A stretch of DNA of 64,000 bases from an uncultured Eubacteriales bacterium (GTDB taxonomy: Bacteria > Bacillota > Clostridia > Christensenellales > UBA1242): the NCBI GenBank assembly GCA_949077035.1, contig CARUPR010000004.1, positions 62,001-126,000 of the forward strand, given 5' to 3'. The position numbers were made by a program, and so were the translations under genes. The notes below the pieces were generated by a model that was not told the origin of the DNA, did no database searches, and saw only the letters and a list, made by a program, of their open reading frames with translations. This document shows positions 7,927 to 17,800 of this stretch, in pieces (positions within the stretch are counted from its first letter, which is position 1; each line of letters opens with the position of its first letter).

Positions 7927-9096
7927 ATGTTTAATAAAAATAAAAATGAAAAATCAAAAAAGCGTTTTAAAAAAGAGGATGATTGTGAACTTGTAGACCC
8001 AGCAATCATAGAAGAATTATATCCAAGTTATCCTATGGGCAGGGCATCAATTCCAATGACAGAAAAGGAATTAAAAGAGAGAAAGAAAGAAGCGAAAAAA
8101 GAGCTTAGGGCAGAGAGAACATTAAACAGCTTATTAGCTTTTGCAGTAACAGCAGGATTTACGATTGGTGTCTGGTGTGTGGGCTCGCTTATCAACTGGG
8201 GCGTTGTTGCCGCTGCCGAAAAGAAGCTTAGAAAAGAGATGATAGGATATAAAGCTGAAGTTGTTGAAACTATTGAAGATAAAGTTTCTGAGCTTTCTGA
8301 TTTTGACCTTGCGTCAGTTGAGCTTTTGAAAGGCGAAGACAAATATTTTTGCAAAGTATTTGGTAAGACTGGCTTGAAGGACATAATGGGCTTAAAAGAA
8401 AACAATTATGTAAATATCCTATTTGATATTCCTGAAGTTGATGCAAACAACATTTTAAATGCAATTGAAAATGCTGAAAATACAAAGAGAATGGGCGCAT
8501 ATAATTCGCCAGAACATGTTATGCAACTTGACAATGTCAGTTATATTTGTTGGGCTGAGAAAAATCGTTTAAAAAAGACAGGTGAAACATTCAAAAAGCT
8601 TTATGGCGCGATTGATAGTGCTGTCAAAAATGCATATGGCTATGAAGTTGAAAAGGTTGCTGAGGCAAGCAGTTTCAACAACAGCATTTCTTCTGCATAC
8701 CGCTATACAAAACCAGAAACACTCAGCGAAGTCATTTATAAGCATTTTAATATCACTTATAATATAACAGATTTCATCAATTCAGGGCTTTTGACAACTG
8801 GTATTTCCAAAGTGGTAAGAGATGAAGAGAAGAATGAAAGCTATTTCTTTGTTGACAGCTTGCAGGTAGTCAATAATGCTAAACAGGGTGCTACTTCAGA
8901 TAAACTTAAGATTGATTCTTGCAGAGCAATGGTTGTTGTAGAAGGGGCAAATCTTTCTCAAGAAGAGGTTTATGCCAAATTCTTAAGTGGTCAGCATAAA
9001 AATTTTGTTGAACTTGTTCGAGAAAGACTGGGCTCAAAAGTTGGTGTCTTAAATGGCAAGATACAAGAGGATGTTGAAGAAATTGAATTGACTTAA
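7927..9096 (+). CDS. Single-pass membrane protein, paralogue C
   Basis: The third paralogue, 389 residues, with the longest N-terminal cytoplasmic part (about 65 residues, with a run of basic residues ahead of the membrane), one membrane segment near residues 68-90 (LLAFAVTAGFTIGVWCVG), and the same external domain ending in DVEEIELT. AGGAG lies 7 nt before the ATG. Unlike A and B it has no poly-C promoter; the 145 bp upstream are A-rich with no clear promoter or terminator, so it may be transcribed from B's promoter. Function unknown. Confidence 0.8.
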   Translation: MFNKNKNEKSKKRFKKEDDCELVDPAIIEELYPSYPMGRASIPMTEKELKERKKEAKKELRAERTLNSLLAFAVTAGFTIGVWCVGSLINWGVVAAAEKKLRKEMIGYKAEVVETIEDKVSELSDFDLASVELLKGEDKYFCKVFGKTGLKDIMGLKENNYVNILFDIPEVDANNILNAIENAENTKRMGAYNSPEHVMQLDNVSYICWAEKNRLKKTGETFKKLYGAIDSAVKNAYGYEVEKVAEASSFNNSISSAYRYTKPETLSEVIYKHFNITYNITDFINSGLLTTGISKVVRDEEKNESYFFVDSLQVVNNAKQGATSDKLKIDSCRAMVVVEGANLSQEEVYAKFLSGQHKNFVELVRERLGSKVGVLNGKIQEDVEEIELT

Positions 9097-9136
9097 CTCT
9101 TAAAAAAATTATATAATATCTTAATTAAATAAAAAG

Positions 9137-9160
9137 CATGGTATAATACCATGTTTTTTT
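9137..9160 (+). terminator. Intrinsic terminator
   Basis: Near-perfect palindrome CATGGTAT / ATACCATG followed by seven T. It closes the three-paralogue region. Confidence 0.85.
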
Positions 9161-9580
9161 GATTGAATAATTAATAGTAAATAAGTGTAAATAATATAAA
9201 AATATTAAAAATCGAGAAAAATAGCAAAAATAATAAAAAATAGCAAAAATAATAAAAAATAGCGAAAAAATAAATAAAATACAAAAAAAATTGTTTAAAA
9301 AATAAGAAAATATAATAAAAAATAGAAATAAAATAAAAATAATTTAAATAAATATAAATTAATTAGTTAAAACAATAAAATAATATTAAAAAAATAAAAA
9401 TAATAATAAAAAAATTAAGAAAAAATAGTAAAAAATCAGAAAAAACCAAGAAAATATAGCAAAAAACGCAAAAAATACAAGAAATTTATGAAATTTTATA
9501 TAAAAAATTAATATAACAATAAAGGAATTTTTAAATTGCATAAAAAAGATTTTTTAATTTTAGTAAATTTATGATATAAT
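9161..9580. other. Low-complexity A-rich spacer
   Basis: More than 400 bp almost entirely of A and T, mostly short runs such as AATAAAAAATAGC. No ORF, hairpin or promoter stands out until TATGATATAATAAATC just before the next gene, whose -10-like TATAAT probably serves that gene. Confidence 0.5.
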
Positions 9581-9603
9581 AAATCAAAGGAGTTTTATTT
9601 TTT

Positions 9604-10323
9604 ATGGAAAACAAAAAGGCGAAAAAATCAAAGCCTTCAAAATTTGTTATTTGGTGGAAATGGCCACTTATTGTGCTTGCTTTGTCTTTTTTCCTTTCGC
9701 TTGCATTTGGTGTTGTAAGTCAGGTTGCTCTCACTGGTGCAGGTATTGCGATAAGTGTTGTGGTAATTTTATTTTTCATTGGCATTTCCATTGTGTCTGA
9801 CATGGTGGGTGTTGCAATCACAGCAACTTCTTATGAGCCTTTTAGAGCAATGGCGTCAAGAAAGATTCGTGGCGCAAAAGAGGCGATAAGACTTATTGAC
9901 AACAAAGAAAAGGTTGCAAGTGTGTCAGCTGATGTGATTGGTGATATTTGCGGTATCCTTTCGGGTGCGGCAGGCACATCAATCACAGTGCTTTTGATAG
10001 TCAATTATGCGGGCACTTTTTGGGAAGTTTTGATTGCATCGGTTGTTTCGGCAGTTATTGCAGCACTTACCATTTTTGGAAAGGCTTATTGCAAAAAATA
10101 TTCTATGGTGCATAGCGAAAAAATCATTTTAATTTTGGGCAAGTTTATAAGCCTATTTCATATTCAAAAGAAAGTTAAAGACGCAGGCGAAAGGAAGACT
10201 AAGAAAGGAAATGATAAAAAAATTGAAACAGAGCCTCAGCAAGATGAGTCTGTTCAAGATGAGCTTGTTCAAGCCCAGCCAGATGAAGAGGGCGGCGAAA
10301 TAGCAAGTAAACTCAATGATTGA
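9604..10323 (+). CDS. Multi-pass membrane protein, CorB/CNNM-like hypothetical
   Basis: This 239-residue protein has a short basic N-terminus, two membrane segments near residues 18-63 and two more near 118-163, then a basic linker and a Gln/Glu/Asp-rich cytoplasmic tail. The block YEPFRAMASRKIRGAKEAIRL, followed by ADVIGDICGILSGAAG, is one I associate with a Clostridia family often named after the Mg/Co transporter CorB, though it lacks the CBS domains of true CorB/CNNM proteins. AAGGAG lies 11 nt before the ATG. Ion transport is therefore only a possibility. Confidence 0.6.
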   Translation: MENKKAKKSKPSKFVIWWKWPLIVLALSFFLSLAFGVVSQVALTGAGIAISVVVILFFIGISIVSDMVGVAITATSYEPFRAMASRKIRGAKEAIRLIDNKEKVASVSADVIGDICGILSGAAGTSITVLLIVNYAGTFWEVLIASVVSAVIAALTIFGKAYCKKYSMVHSEKIILILGKFISLFHIQKKVKDAGERKTKKGNDKKIETEPQQDESVQDELVQAQPDEEGGEIASKLND

Positions 10324-10539
10324 ATCAAAAAACGATGGCGCAAAGCTGAGAAAAAATCATATTAAAAAATTGATTGATATTGAAATAATTGAGTTTAAGA
10401 ATGACTAAAAGATTGAAAGCGTGAAATGATTGAAAAATGTATTTCAAAATATGATTGTTTGGTATAAGTTTAAAAGACAATATTGACAAAAGAAGGATAT
10501 TGATTTAAAATAATTATAAGAAATAGGGAGGAAAAATTT

Positions 10540-11505
10540 ATGGATAAAGAAAATACAACAGATGCGTTTAAAAATTTATCAGAGGAAGACAAAAAAGAGG
10601 TTATATTTAAAACTGTTGAATTAGGTCAAAAGAAGGTTTTGATAAACAACTATTTAAAAACTGAAGCATTAAAGTTGCTTGAAAAAACTGAAGAATATAA
10701 TAATGTATATAGTAAAGCAAATAAAAAATTTGAGCTTTTATGCACTGTTTATGGTGTAAACAAAATTGAGGATGAGGCTAAGAAAGAAAAAACAATAGAC
10801 TATATTTTCCACCTTGGTGGCGAATGGCTTGAAGATTATAAAATAAAATCATCTTCTTACTGGAATTATATGTCACCTTTTAGTAAGGAATATCTATCTT
10901 TAAGTTATGCAGAAAGTGCATATTATGCTGATAAAAAAGTTGCTAAATGGGAAAAAGATAAATTAAAGCTTGAAAAAAAGCTTGCCAAAGCAAAAAATGA
11001 AGGCAAAATTGAAAAATTGAAAGAAAAAATTTCAAAAGGTGATGAAAAAGTTAAGGATGATATCGAAGTTGCTAAAGCAAGAAGGGAAGCAATGAAATTT
11101 ATCGAAGGTGATAAAAATTATTTTAGCGATGCCATATTTCTTATGAAAAATTTTGAAAAGATGGCTGTGGGCAAAGTGATTAAAAGCGATAATGATAATG
11201 AGCTTATTTCAGACCTTATTTATGATGCCACAAAAATTGAAAATATTATTGGGAATAAATATTATGAGTATCAGGATGGAAGATTTTATTATTTTGGCGA
11301 AAAGATAATTCAAAATATTATTAGACCTGCCCAAGATGAAAGTTTTAAAAGAGAGATGGTTAAATCTATTCAAACTCAATTAAAAAATCAAAAAGAGAAT
11401 GATGAGTTGACAAATAATAATATTGATGCTTGCACAGAAAATGATAATGCAAATGATGCTGACAATAAAAATAGCGTTGATACCGATATTGAAAGTGAAA
11501 TGTAA
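10540..11505 (+). CDS. Hypothetical charged coiled-coil protein
   Basis: A 321-residue soluble protein with no signal peptide or membrane segment. Residues about 135-200 form a strong Lys/Glu coiled coil (KWEKDKLKLEKKLAKAK...). The last 35 residues are Asn/Asp-rich and probably disordered. A strong site (GGGAGG) precedes the ATG. I do not recognise a family; it stands alone between two membrane-protein genes. Confidence 0.65.
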   Translation: MDKENTTDAFKNLSEEDKKEVIFKTVELGQKKVLINNYLKTEALKLLEKTEEYNNVYSKANKKFELLCTVYGVNKIEDEAKKEKTIDYIFHLGGEWLEDYKIKSSSYWNYMSPFSKEYLSLSYAESAYYADKKVAKWEKDKLKLEKKLAKAKNEGKIEKLKEKISKGDEKVKDDIEVAKARREAMKFIEGDKNYFSDAIFLMKNFEKMAVGKVIKSDNDNELISDLIYDATKIENIIGNKYYEYQDGRFYYFGEKIIQNIIRPAQDESFKREMVKSIQTQLKNQKENDELTNNNIDACTENDNANDADNKNSVDTDIESEM

Positions 11506-11574
11506 ACATCTATAAAACTTTTGGATTAATTTGATATTATATATTTATTTTAAGCGAATTTCTGCGAGGAAAAG

Positions 11575-12153
11575 ATGATTAAAAGAAGGGAGTTGAGAGA
11601 AAAGGTCAGGGCTCTTGAAAGAGAAGAAAAACAGGCTTATGACAATGAAGGCAGGGCGATAATTAGGCTTACGGTGCTTGATGATAAAGGTTTTTTGTCA
11701 GCGTATGGTGAAGATAATGACATTTTGATAAGCAGCGAAACGGCGGAATTTTTAGAACATTCCACCAAGGCAATTCATTATAATAAAAGTTTAGCTTTGC
11801 AAATTTATAGTGATGTGATTGATGACCGTGAAAAGATGCTTTATGAGCGAGGAATTCGCAATTATTATGAAAATTCTTTTATGGCACATCAGAAAGAGCT
11901 TAAACATAATTTTTGGACGACAATGTTTCTCGCACTTATTGGTATTTTATACTTTGCTATTTTAATTGTAATATCATTTTTTGTTGATTTTGATATTGTC
12001 TTAGAGGCATTGTCAATTGCGGGCTGGGTTTTCTTATGGGAGGCTGTCGACATATTTTTCTTTCAGCGGCCAAAAATAAAACATAAGCAATTTAGAGCCT
12101 ATGCACTTATGAATTCAAAGATTGAATATTTGAATCTTAATAAAAAGTCTTAG
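11575..12153 (+). CDS. Hypothetical membrane protein, two C-terminal TM segments
   Basis: A 192-residue protein with a soluble N-terminal two thirds (RELREKVRALEREEKQ, a likely helix) and two membrane segments near residues 116-138 and 142-160 (TMFLALIGILYFAILIVISFF, then ALSIAGWVFLWEAVDIFFF). GAGG lies 6 nt before the ATG. The layout is typical of a conserved but uncharacterised Clostridia family. Function unknown. Confidence 0.65.
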   Translation: MIKRRELREKVRALEREEKQAYDNEGRAIIRLTVLDDKGFLSAYGEDNDILISSETAEFLEHSTKAIHYNKSLALQIYSDVIDDREKMLYERGIRNYYENSFMAHQKELKHNFWTTMFLALIGILYFAILIVISFFVDFDIVLEALSIAGWVFLWEAVDIFFFQRPKIKHKQFRAYALMNSKIEYLNLNKKS

Positions 12154-12231
12154 CTTAAAAGAAAACAAAAAGTCTTAAGCTATAGAGTCAATTATTCTTA
12201 AAATAAATTATAGTTATGTCTTGTCAAACAC

Positions 12232-12260
12232 TTGACAAAAGAGATGAAAGATTATATAAT
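12232..12260 (+). promoter_or_regulatory. Strong promoter of the rpsF-ssb-rpsR operon
   Basis: Perfect TTGACA (12232-12237), 17-bp spacer, perfect TATAAT (12255-12260): a consensus housekeeping sigma-factor promoter. Transcription should start near 12267. Confidence 0.85.
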
Positions 12261-12261
12261 A

Positions 12262-12410
12262 CACCTTGCGAGAGTTTGGGTAGAATGTTCTGACCAAGTT
12301 CAAGCGGGTGTTTTTTTAAACACTATCCTTGTCTTTTTAAGAATGATTGACTCTATTACTAGGGCATTATTTAAGAAAAAGACCATTTTGTCCAAAAGGA
12401 GGTAAAAAGT
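12262..12410 (+). promoter_or_regulatory. Structured 5' leader of rpsF, possible S6:S18 autoregulatory element
   Basis: About 145 nt separate the predicted start from rpsF, unusually long for this genome. The 5' part contains GGGTGTTT facing AAACACT (about 12306-12325), flanked by ACCAAG and CTTG pairings. Ribosomal operons starting with rpsF commonly carry an S6:S18-binding leader that represses translation. The position fits; I could not confirm the conserved bulge. Confidence 0.45.
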
Positions 12411-12692
12411 ATGAATAAGTATGAACTTCTTTATATCATTTCATCTGACGTTGCCGAAGAAAAAAGAGAGGAATTAATCTCTAAATTCGCTTCTTATGTT
12501 GAAGCTAAAGGTGGCGTTGTTGAAGGAATTGATAAATGGGGAATGAGAAAACTTGCTTATCCTATCAACTTCAAAAACGAAGGATTTTATGTTCTTATGA
12601 ACATGACTTTTGATGCAAAAGAAGTTGACGCTATGGCAAAACTCATGAACATCACTGAAGGCATCGTTCGTCAAATGTTTGTTCGCAAATAA
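12411..12692 (+). CDS. rpsF: Small ribosomal subunit protein bS6
   Basis: A 93-residue S6 protein of the 30S subunit platform, where it binds 16S rRNA as a dimer with S18. The sequence opens with the typical MNKYELLYIISSDV and contains the family block KWGMRKLAYPI. An excellent site (AAAGGAGG) lies upstream. It is first in the operon rpsF-ssb-rpsR, the order found across Bacillota. Length is normal for the family. Confidence 0.97.
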   Translation: MNKYELLYIISSDVAEEKREELISKFASYVEAKGGVVEGIDKWGMRKLAYPINFKNEGFYVLMNMTFDAKEVDAMAKLMNITEGIVRQMFVRK

Positions 12693-12740
12693 TTGATTTG
12701 AATGATGGGTAGCTTTTAAGCTACAGGAAAGGAGCTTATT

Positions 12741-13151
12741 ATGAATAAAATAATATTAATCGGGAATTTAACAAAAGACCCTGAAATTAATACCACAAAT
12801 AGTGGTGTTTCTGTTTGCAGATTCTCTTTGGCAGTTCAAAGAAACTTTGCAAGCAGTGCTGACAATGGCCCTCAAGCTGACTTTTTCAACATTGTTGTTT
12901 GGAGAGGCCTTGCCGATAATTGTCATAGATTTTTAAAGAAAGGTTCAAAATGCTGTGTTGTTGGAAGAATCCAAAATGTTTCTTATGAAGCACAAGATGG
13001 CACAAAACGCTATTCAACAGAAATCACTGCAAGTGATGTTGAGTTTTTAAGCACTAAAAGTTCTGACGCAAACGGCGATATGCCAAAGCCTGTTGGCAAT
13101 GGCTCTGCAGAGCTTGAACCTATCGATGATGACGATAGTTTACCATTCTAA
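12741..13151 (+). CDS. ssb: Single-stranded DNA-binding protein
   Basis: A 136-residue SSB: an N-terminal OB fold (MNKIILIGNLTKDPEI..., then FFNIVVWRGLADNCHRFLKKG) of about 105 residues, a short flexible linker, and the conserved acidic tip DDDDSLPF that docks repair and replication partners. It coats single-stranded DNA at forks. The site GGAAAGGAG precedes the ATG. It lies between rpsF and rpsR, as usual. Confidence 0.97.
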   Translation: MNKIILIGNLTKDPEINTTNSGVSVCRFSLAVQRNFASSADNGPQADFFNIVVWRGLADNCHRFLKKGSKCCVVGRIQNVSYEAQDGTKRYSTEITASDVEFLSTKSSDANGDMPKPVGNGSAELEPIDDDDSLPF

Positions 13152-13167
13152 TTAAAAGGAGTATATT

Positions 13168-13428
13168 ATGGCTGAAATGAAAACAGAAGAGAAGGTTTTT
13201 GTTAAGAAATTTCGCAGACCTTCTAAGAAAAAAGTTTGTGCATTTTGTGTAGCTGGAGAAAAGGCTATTGATTATAAAGATGTTGCTAAAATCAGAAAAT
13301 ATATCACTGAAAAAGGCAAAATTTTACCAAGACGTCAAACTGGAGTTTGCTCTTTCCATCAAAGAGAGCTTTGCACTGCTATTAAAAGAGCAAGAAATGT
13401 TGCCCTTTTACCTTATGTTGGGGACTAA
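13168..13428 (+). CDS. rpsR: Small ribosomal subunit protein bS18
   Basis: An 86-residue S18, the S6 partner in the 30S platform. Recognisable blocks are CAFC...IDYKD, LRKYITEKGKILPRR (here IRKYITEKGKILPRR) and TGVCSFHQRELCTAIKRAR near the C-terminus. The two Cys of KKVCAFC plus the later Cys residues indicate a zinc-binding or Cys-rich form. It begins 16 bp after ssb with AAAGGAG upstream. Confidence 0.96.
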   Translation: MAEMKTEEKVFVKKFRRPSKKKVCAFCVAGEKAIDYKDVAKIRKYITEKGKILPRRQTGVCSFHQRELCTAIKRARNVALLPYVGD

Positions 13429-13480
13429 GAATATTGCTTCTTAGCAGTTTTATAAAATTTAAATAAGTATGGAGGTTGTT

Positions 13481-13687
13481 ATGCAAAAGGAAATTCATCC
13501 TGACTATCATGAAGTAAATGTCACTTGTGCTTGCGGAAATACCTTTAAGACAAAGTCTTGCTCTAAAGGTGAAAATCTTAGCATTGATATTTGCAACAAA
13601 TGCCATCCTTTCTTCACTGGTAAGAAGAAAGTTGTTGATACAAGCGGAAATGTTGAAAAGTTCAACAAGAAATATGGCTTAAACTAA
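13481..13687 (+). CDS. rpmE: Large ribosomal subunit protein bL31
   Basis: A 68-residue L31 that bridges the subunits near the central protuberance. It starts MQKEIHPDYHEVNVTCACG, has the core CNKCHPFFTGKKK, and carries the paired Cys motifs (CAC and CNKC) of the zinc-binding form. The start is set at ATG 13481 because GGAGG lies 6 nt upstream; an earlier in-frame ATG at 13469 would overlap that site. A terminator follows. Confidence 0.94.
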   Translation: MQKEIHPDYHEVNVTCACGNTFKTKSCSKGENLSIDICNKCHPFFTGKKKVVDTSGNVEKFNKKYGLN

Positions 13688-13700
13688 TTGAAAAATATTA

Positions 13701-13732
13701 AAAAAAGCACTCATTACTAGAGTGTTTTTTTT
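13701..13732 (+). terminator. Intrinsic terminator of the ribosomal operon
   Basis: CACTC / GAGTG extended by A-T pairs, then eight T. Confidence 0.85.
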
Positions 13733-13897
13733 GTTTAATATATAAAAAACAGGTGATAAAATTTGCAATATAATTTTATTATATTGACATTGACACTCTT
13801 GAATGATATAATGAGAAAATAAATGGAGCTTTTTCATCAAAGGATGATGATGAAAGTTTTTGACATCGAAAAATAAAATAATTATAAAGGAAAAAAT

Positions 13898-14584
13898 ATG
13901 ATTTTTTATATAGATAAAAACGCAATTATTAATGAGTTGCAAAAAAAGAATTGTTCATTTTCTCTTAAAAATGTTTCAGAAGAATTGAGAAATGATAAAG
14001 ATATAGTTATGGAAGCTGTTAAGTTTAATGGACTTTTTCTTGAAGACGCTTTAGAAGAACTAAGACATGATAAAGATATAGTTATGGAAGCTGTTAAGCA
14101 AAATGGCTTGGCTCTTGATTATGCTTCAAATGAACTTCAGCAGGATAGAGAGGTGGTGTTTGAGGCAGTTTCTAATCTTGGCATTGCTCTTATGTTTGCT
14201 TCAAAAAAATTGCAAAACGATAAAGAACTTGTTTTGGTGGCGGTTAAAGATTTTGGAGCTGCACTTCACTTTGCATCAACAAGATTAAGGAATGATAAAG
14301 AGGTGGTTTTGGCGGCGATAAACAGAGATGCTTTCGCCATTAAATTTGCTTCACCAAAACTTAAAAATGATAAAGAATTGGTTTTAAAAGTTGTTAAGCG
14401 TCGTGGCTTAGCACTTGAATTTGTTTCGGAAAAATTAAAAAACGACAAGGAAGTTGTTTTGACAGCCATTAAACAAAATCCTAAGGCTTATGATTTTGCA
14501 TCTGAAACTCTGAAAAAAGATAAAGATATCTGCATGGCAGTGGGTATTGAAGATGAGCCTGAAGATAGTTTTGAAATAAAATAA
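13898..14584 (+). CDS. DUF4116 repeat protein (228 aa)
   Basis: Built almost entirely of about eight copies of a 25-residue unit of the form ASxxLxNDKEVVLxAVKxxGxALxF, the DUF4116 repeat. Each unit should form two helices, so the whole is probably an alpha-solenoid that binds another protein. There is no signal peptide or membrane segment. AAAGGAAAAA precedes the ATG. It is the first of six DUF4116 genes in 14 kb and the only one lacking the LPxTEENxxY-type C-terminal helix shared by the others. Function unknown. Confidence 0.85.
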   Translation: MIFYIDKNAIINELQKKNCSFSLKNVSEELRNDKDIVMEAVKFNGLFLEDALEELRHDKDIVMEAVKQNGLALDYASNELQQDREVVFEAVSNLGIALMFASKKLQNDKELVLVAVKDFGAALHFASTRLRNDKEVVLAAINRDAFAIKFASPKLKNDKELVLKVVKRRGLALEFVSEKLKNDKEVVLTAIKQNPKAYDFASETLKKDKDICMAVGIEDEPEDSFEIK

Positions 14585-14653
14585 GAGGGTGTTTAGAATT
14601 TACACCATTGATTCTTCCCATATGCTGTTTGCCAAAAATTGATAACAAAAATG

Positions 14654-14680
14654 CTATGACTATTTGTCATAGTTTTTTTT
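14654..14680 (+). terminator. Intrinsic terminator
   Basis: CTATGAC / GTCATAG followed by eight T, downstream of the first DUF4116 gene. Confidence 0.85.
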
Positions 14681-14790
14681 AAACATAAGAAAGGAAGGAG
14701 AATGGAAGTGTTTGTGAAAATGTAAGCAAGAAAGGAGAACGTAAGTGTTTTTGGAAACATAAGAAAGGCAGGAGAGTGTGAGTGTTTTAT
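14680..14790. repeat. Three short degenerate tandem repeats
   Basis: Three imperfect units of the form AAACATAAGAAAGGCAGGAG...GTGAGTGTTTT (starting about 14682, 14720 and 14756) sit between the terminator and the LRR gene. They resemble the 41-bp repeat family in period and in the GGAGA...AGTGTTT pattern, but the match is loose. Confidence 0.4.
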
Positions 14791-14863
14791 TTTCTTTGTT
14801 TAAAAAATTCTTTTATTGATTTTTGCTTTATTTTATGTTAATATAAAATAAAGGGGAAAGTTT

Positions 14864-17800
14864 ATGGAAAAAATAAATGGTAAACTTGTAGATGTAACCA
14901 ATGAGGATATAAAACTTTTAGAAAGCAATCCTGAAGCTTTTTGGAAGGGTGTAACATCTATCGGACCTCATGCTTTTAATAACTGCGAAAGTTTAAAAAA
15001 TATTGTAATCCCTGAATCAATTGTTGAAATTAGTGATAATGCATTTATGGATTGCTTTTATTTAGAGAGTTTAGAGATGTCAGATTCGGTCCAAACATTG
15101 GGTAGTGGTGCTTTTTTCGGATGTCAAAAGTTGACAAACATTAAATTGTCAAATTCGCTTAAAAGTTTGGGGAATAATACTTTTGGGAGCTGTGCAAATC
15201 TGAAGAATATTGATTTGCCAGCTTCACTTGAAAGTATAGGAGATAATGCCTTCTTTAACTGCATAAGCTTAGAAAATTTAGAGATGTCAGATTCGGTCCA
15301 AACATTGGGTAGTAGTGCTTTTTCCAGATGTCAAAAGTTGACAAACATTAAATTGTCAAATTCGCTTAAAAGTTTGGGGAATGAGGCTTTTAAGGGCTGT
15401 AAAAATCTGAAGAATATTGATTTGCCAGCTTCACTTGAAAGTATTGGACAAAATATTTTTGAGAGTTGTTCAAGCTTGGATGGTATTGTTTTGCCAAATT
15501 TAATAACAAAAATTCCTTTTGAGGCTTTTAGATGTTGCAAAAATTTAAAAAGTGTAGTTTTGCCAGATAAGCTCATAGAAATTGAAGAAAATGCATTTTA
15601 TCAATGTGATAGTTTAAAAGAGATAATTATTCCAAATTCTGTGAGAGAAATTGGCAAGAGTGTATTTGAAGATTGTGAAAGTTTAACAAGTGTAATAATG
15701 TCTGATTCAGTGAAAACTATAGGAGAGTCTGCATTTCGTGAGTGTGAAAGTTTAGTAAATGTAAAATTGTCAAATTCTGTGGATATAATAGAAGAAAATG
15801 CATTTTATCAATGTAATAGTTTAAAAGAAATAATTATTCCAAATTCTGTGAGAGAAATTGGCAGGAAGGCATTTTATGAGTGTGAAAGTTTAACAAGAGT
15901 AACAATGTCTGATTCTGTAGAAACTATAGGAGCGTCTGCATTTCGTGGGTGTGAAAGTTTAGTAAATGTAAAATTGTCAAATTCTCTTAAAAGTATAACA
16001 GATAGAGTTTTTGAAGATTGTGAAAGTTTAAAATATATAGATTTACCAAATACTCTGAAAAATATAGGCGATAGTGCTTTTGCTTGTTGTTTTGAATTAC
16101 AAGAAATTGATATCCCAAATTTTGTTACAGAAATAGGAGAAAATGCATTTTATTGTTGTAAAAATTTAACAAGAGTAACAATGTCTGATTCTGTAAGAGC
16201 TATAGGCTCGGCTGCTTTTTATGAATGTAAAGGATTGGAAAATATAAAGTTATCAAATTCATTGCAAAATATGGGAGCATATGCTTTTAGAGATTGTAGA
16301 AGTTTAAAAAACATAGATTTGCCAGAACAAATTAAAAATATTGAAAAGTTTACATTTTTCGGTTGCACAAATTTGGCTGATGTAAAATTGCCAGAAGAAG
16401 TCATGACTATAGGAAATTCTGCTTTTAATTTCTGTGAAAATTTAAAAAATATAGACTTTCCAGATACTTTGAAAGAAATAGACTTTGAAGCATTTGCTGG
16501 TTGCAATAGTTTGACAAATGTGTCATTACCTGATAATGAGTTGCTTGTTGGTGAAAATGCGTTTAAAAATTGCAAAAATTTAACCAGTTTAAAAATCTCA
16601 TCACAAATGCAAACTACCGCAACAAAACTTTATCAAGGAAAAAAGTCAATAACCTGTAATGATAAGACACTTGAATTATATAGCGAATTTTTAAGCAGCA
16701 TAATAAAACAAAACAGGCTTGATGATGTTTTTCAAAATGTTTATCAAAGGCAGATAAATAAAGTTTTGGAACTTGTTGATTTATCAGATGAAACTGTCAA
16801 CCAAAACAACTTGTTTGATTATATAAATTTCTGTTCTGTGCTTGGGGCGTTTGAAGACAAAGATAAAATAATAAAGGTCAATGGTGGAGATGTTGCTGTC
16901 AAAGACATGGCACTTGCACTCTTAATTGAAGCAAAGCAAAATAATCAATTAAAGTTTGATAAAATGCATATGCGATATCAGGGGCTTAATCCTCAGGGCT
17001 TTAATGAACAATTTTTTAGATTCTGTTTAAATAAAGACAACTGGAATGATTTAAACAATCAGGAAGATGGATTTTTTGAAAGAGTTTATGAATGGTTTAT
17101 GGCAAGAGAAAGTTTTGATTTGACAAACAATTTGCAAGATGAAACCTTGCCACATAAAGAGGAAAATAGATATAAGCTTTGTGTATACAAGACTGTTGAT
17201 AGCGGAATTGATAAGCTAAAATGGTTGAAGCCAACAGTAGAATTATTTAAGAAGGCTTTTTTAGAGCAGAAGTTTTCAGGTATTGAATCGAATAGGGATA
17301 GAGAAATTGCAGAAGAAATATCTAAACATAACATCTATCAACAAAAACACTTTGACAAAGCCAAAGAGATTGATAAAGAAAGGCAGGAGTTGGGCATCAA
17401 AAATGTGCTTGAAAAACCGGTGGCTCAGGGCAGGATTGCAAGTTTAGATGATTATAGAGAAAGGACAAAGGCGCTAAGAGGGCAAATTTTGCAAACTTCA
17501 AAAGAAATTTTGGCGCAAGAGAAGGAAGACACCTCTCATATCTTCACCTATGATGTGCTTGATAAAAGTGACCCTGTCAACTTTGCTATTGGCTGTTATA
17601 CAAACTGCTGTGCCAAGTTGTATGGTGCTGGGGCTGGCGCAATGAGAGCGATGATTATTCATCCTGACATTCAACCTCTTGCGATAAGAGATTTTGATGG
17701 AAATATTATCTCTTTCGGCATAATCTATGTCAATAGAGAGGAAGGCTATGCCGTTGTAAACAACTTTGAAGTCAACCTTGCTTATGAAGGGCAAGATAGT

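Noticed and set aside
8028..8405. Long minus-strand ORFs inside the membrane-protein paralogues and other genes
   Set aside because: They are antisense shadows of clearly coding frames and lack binding sites.
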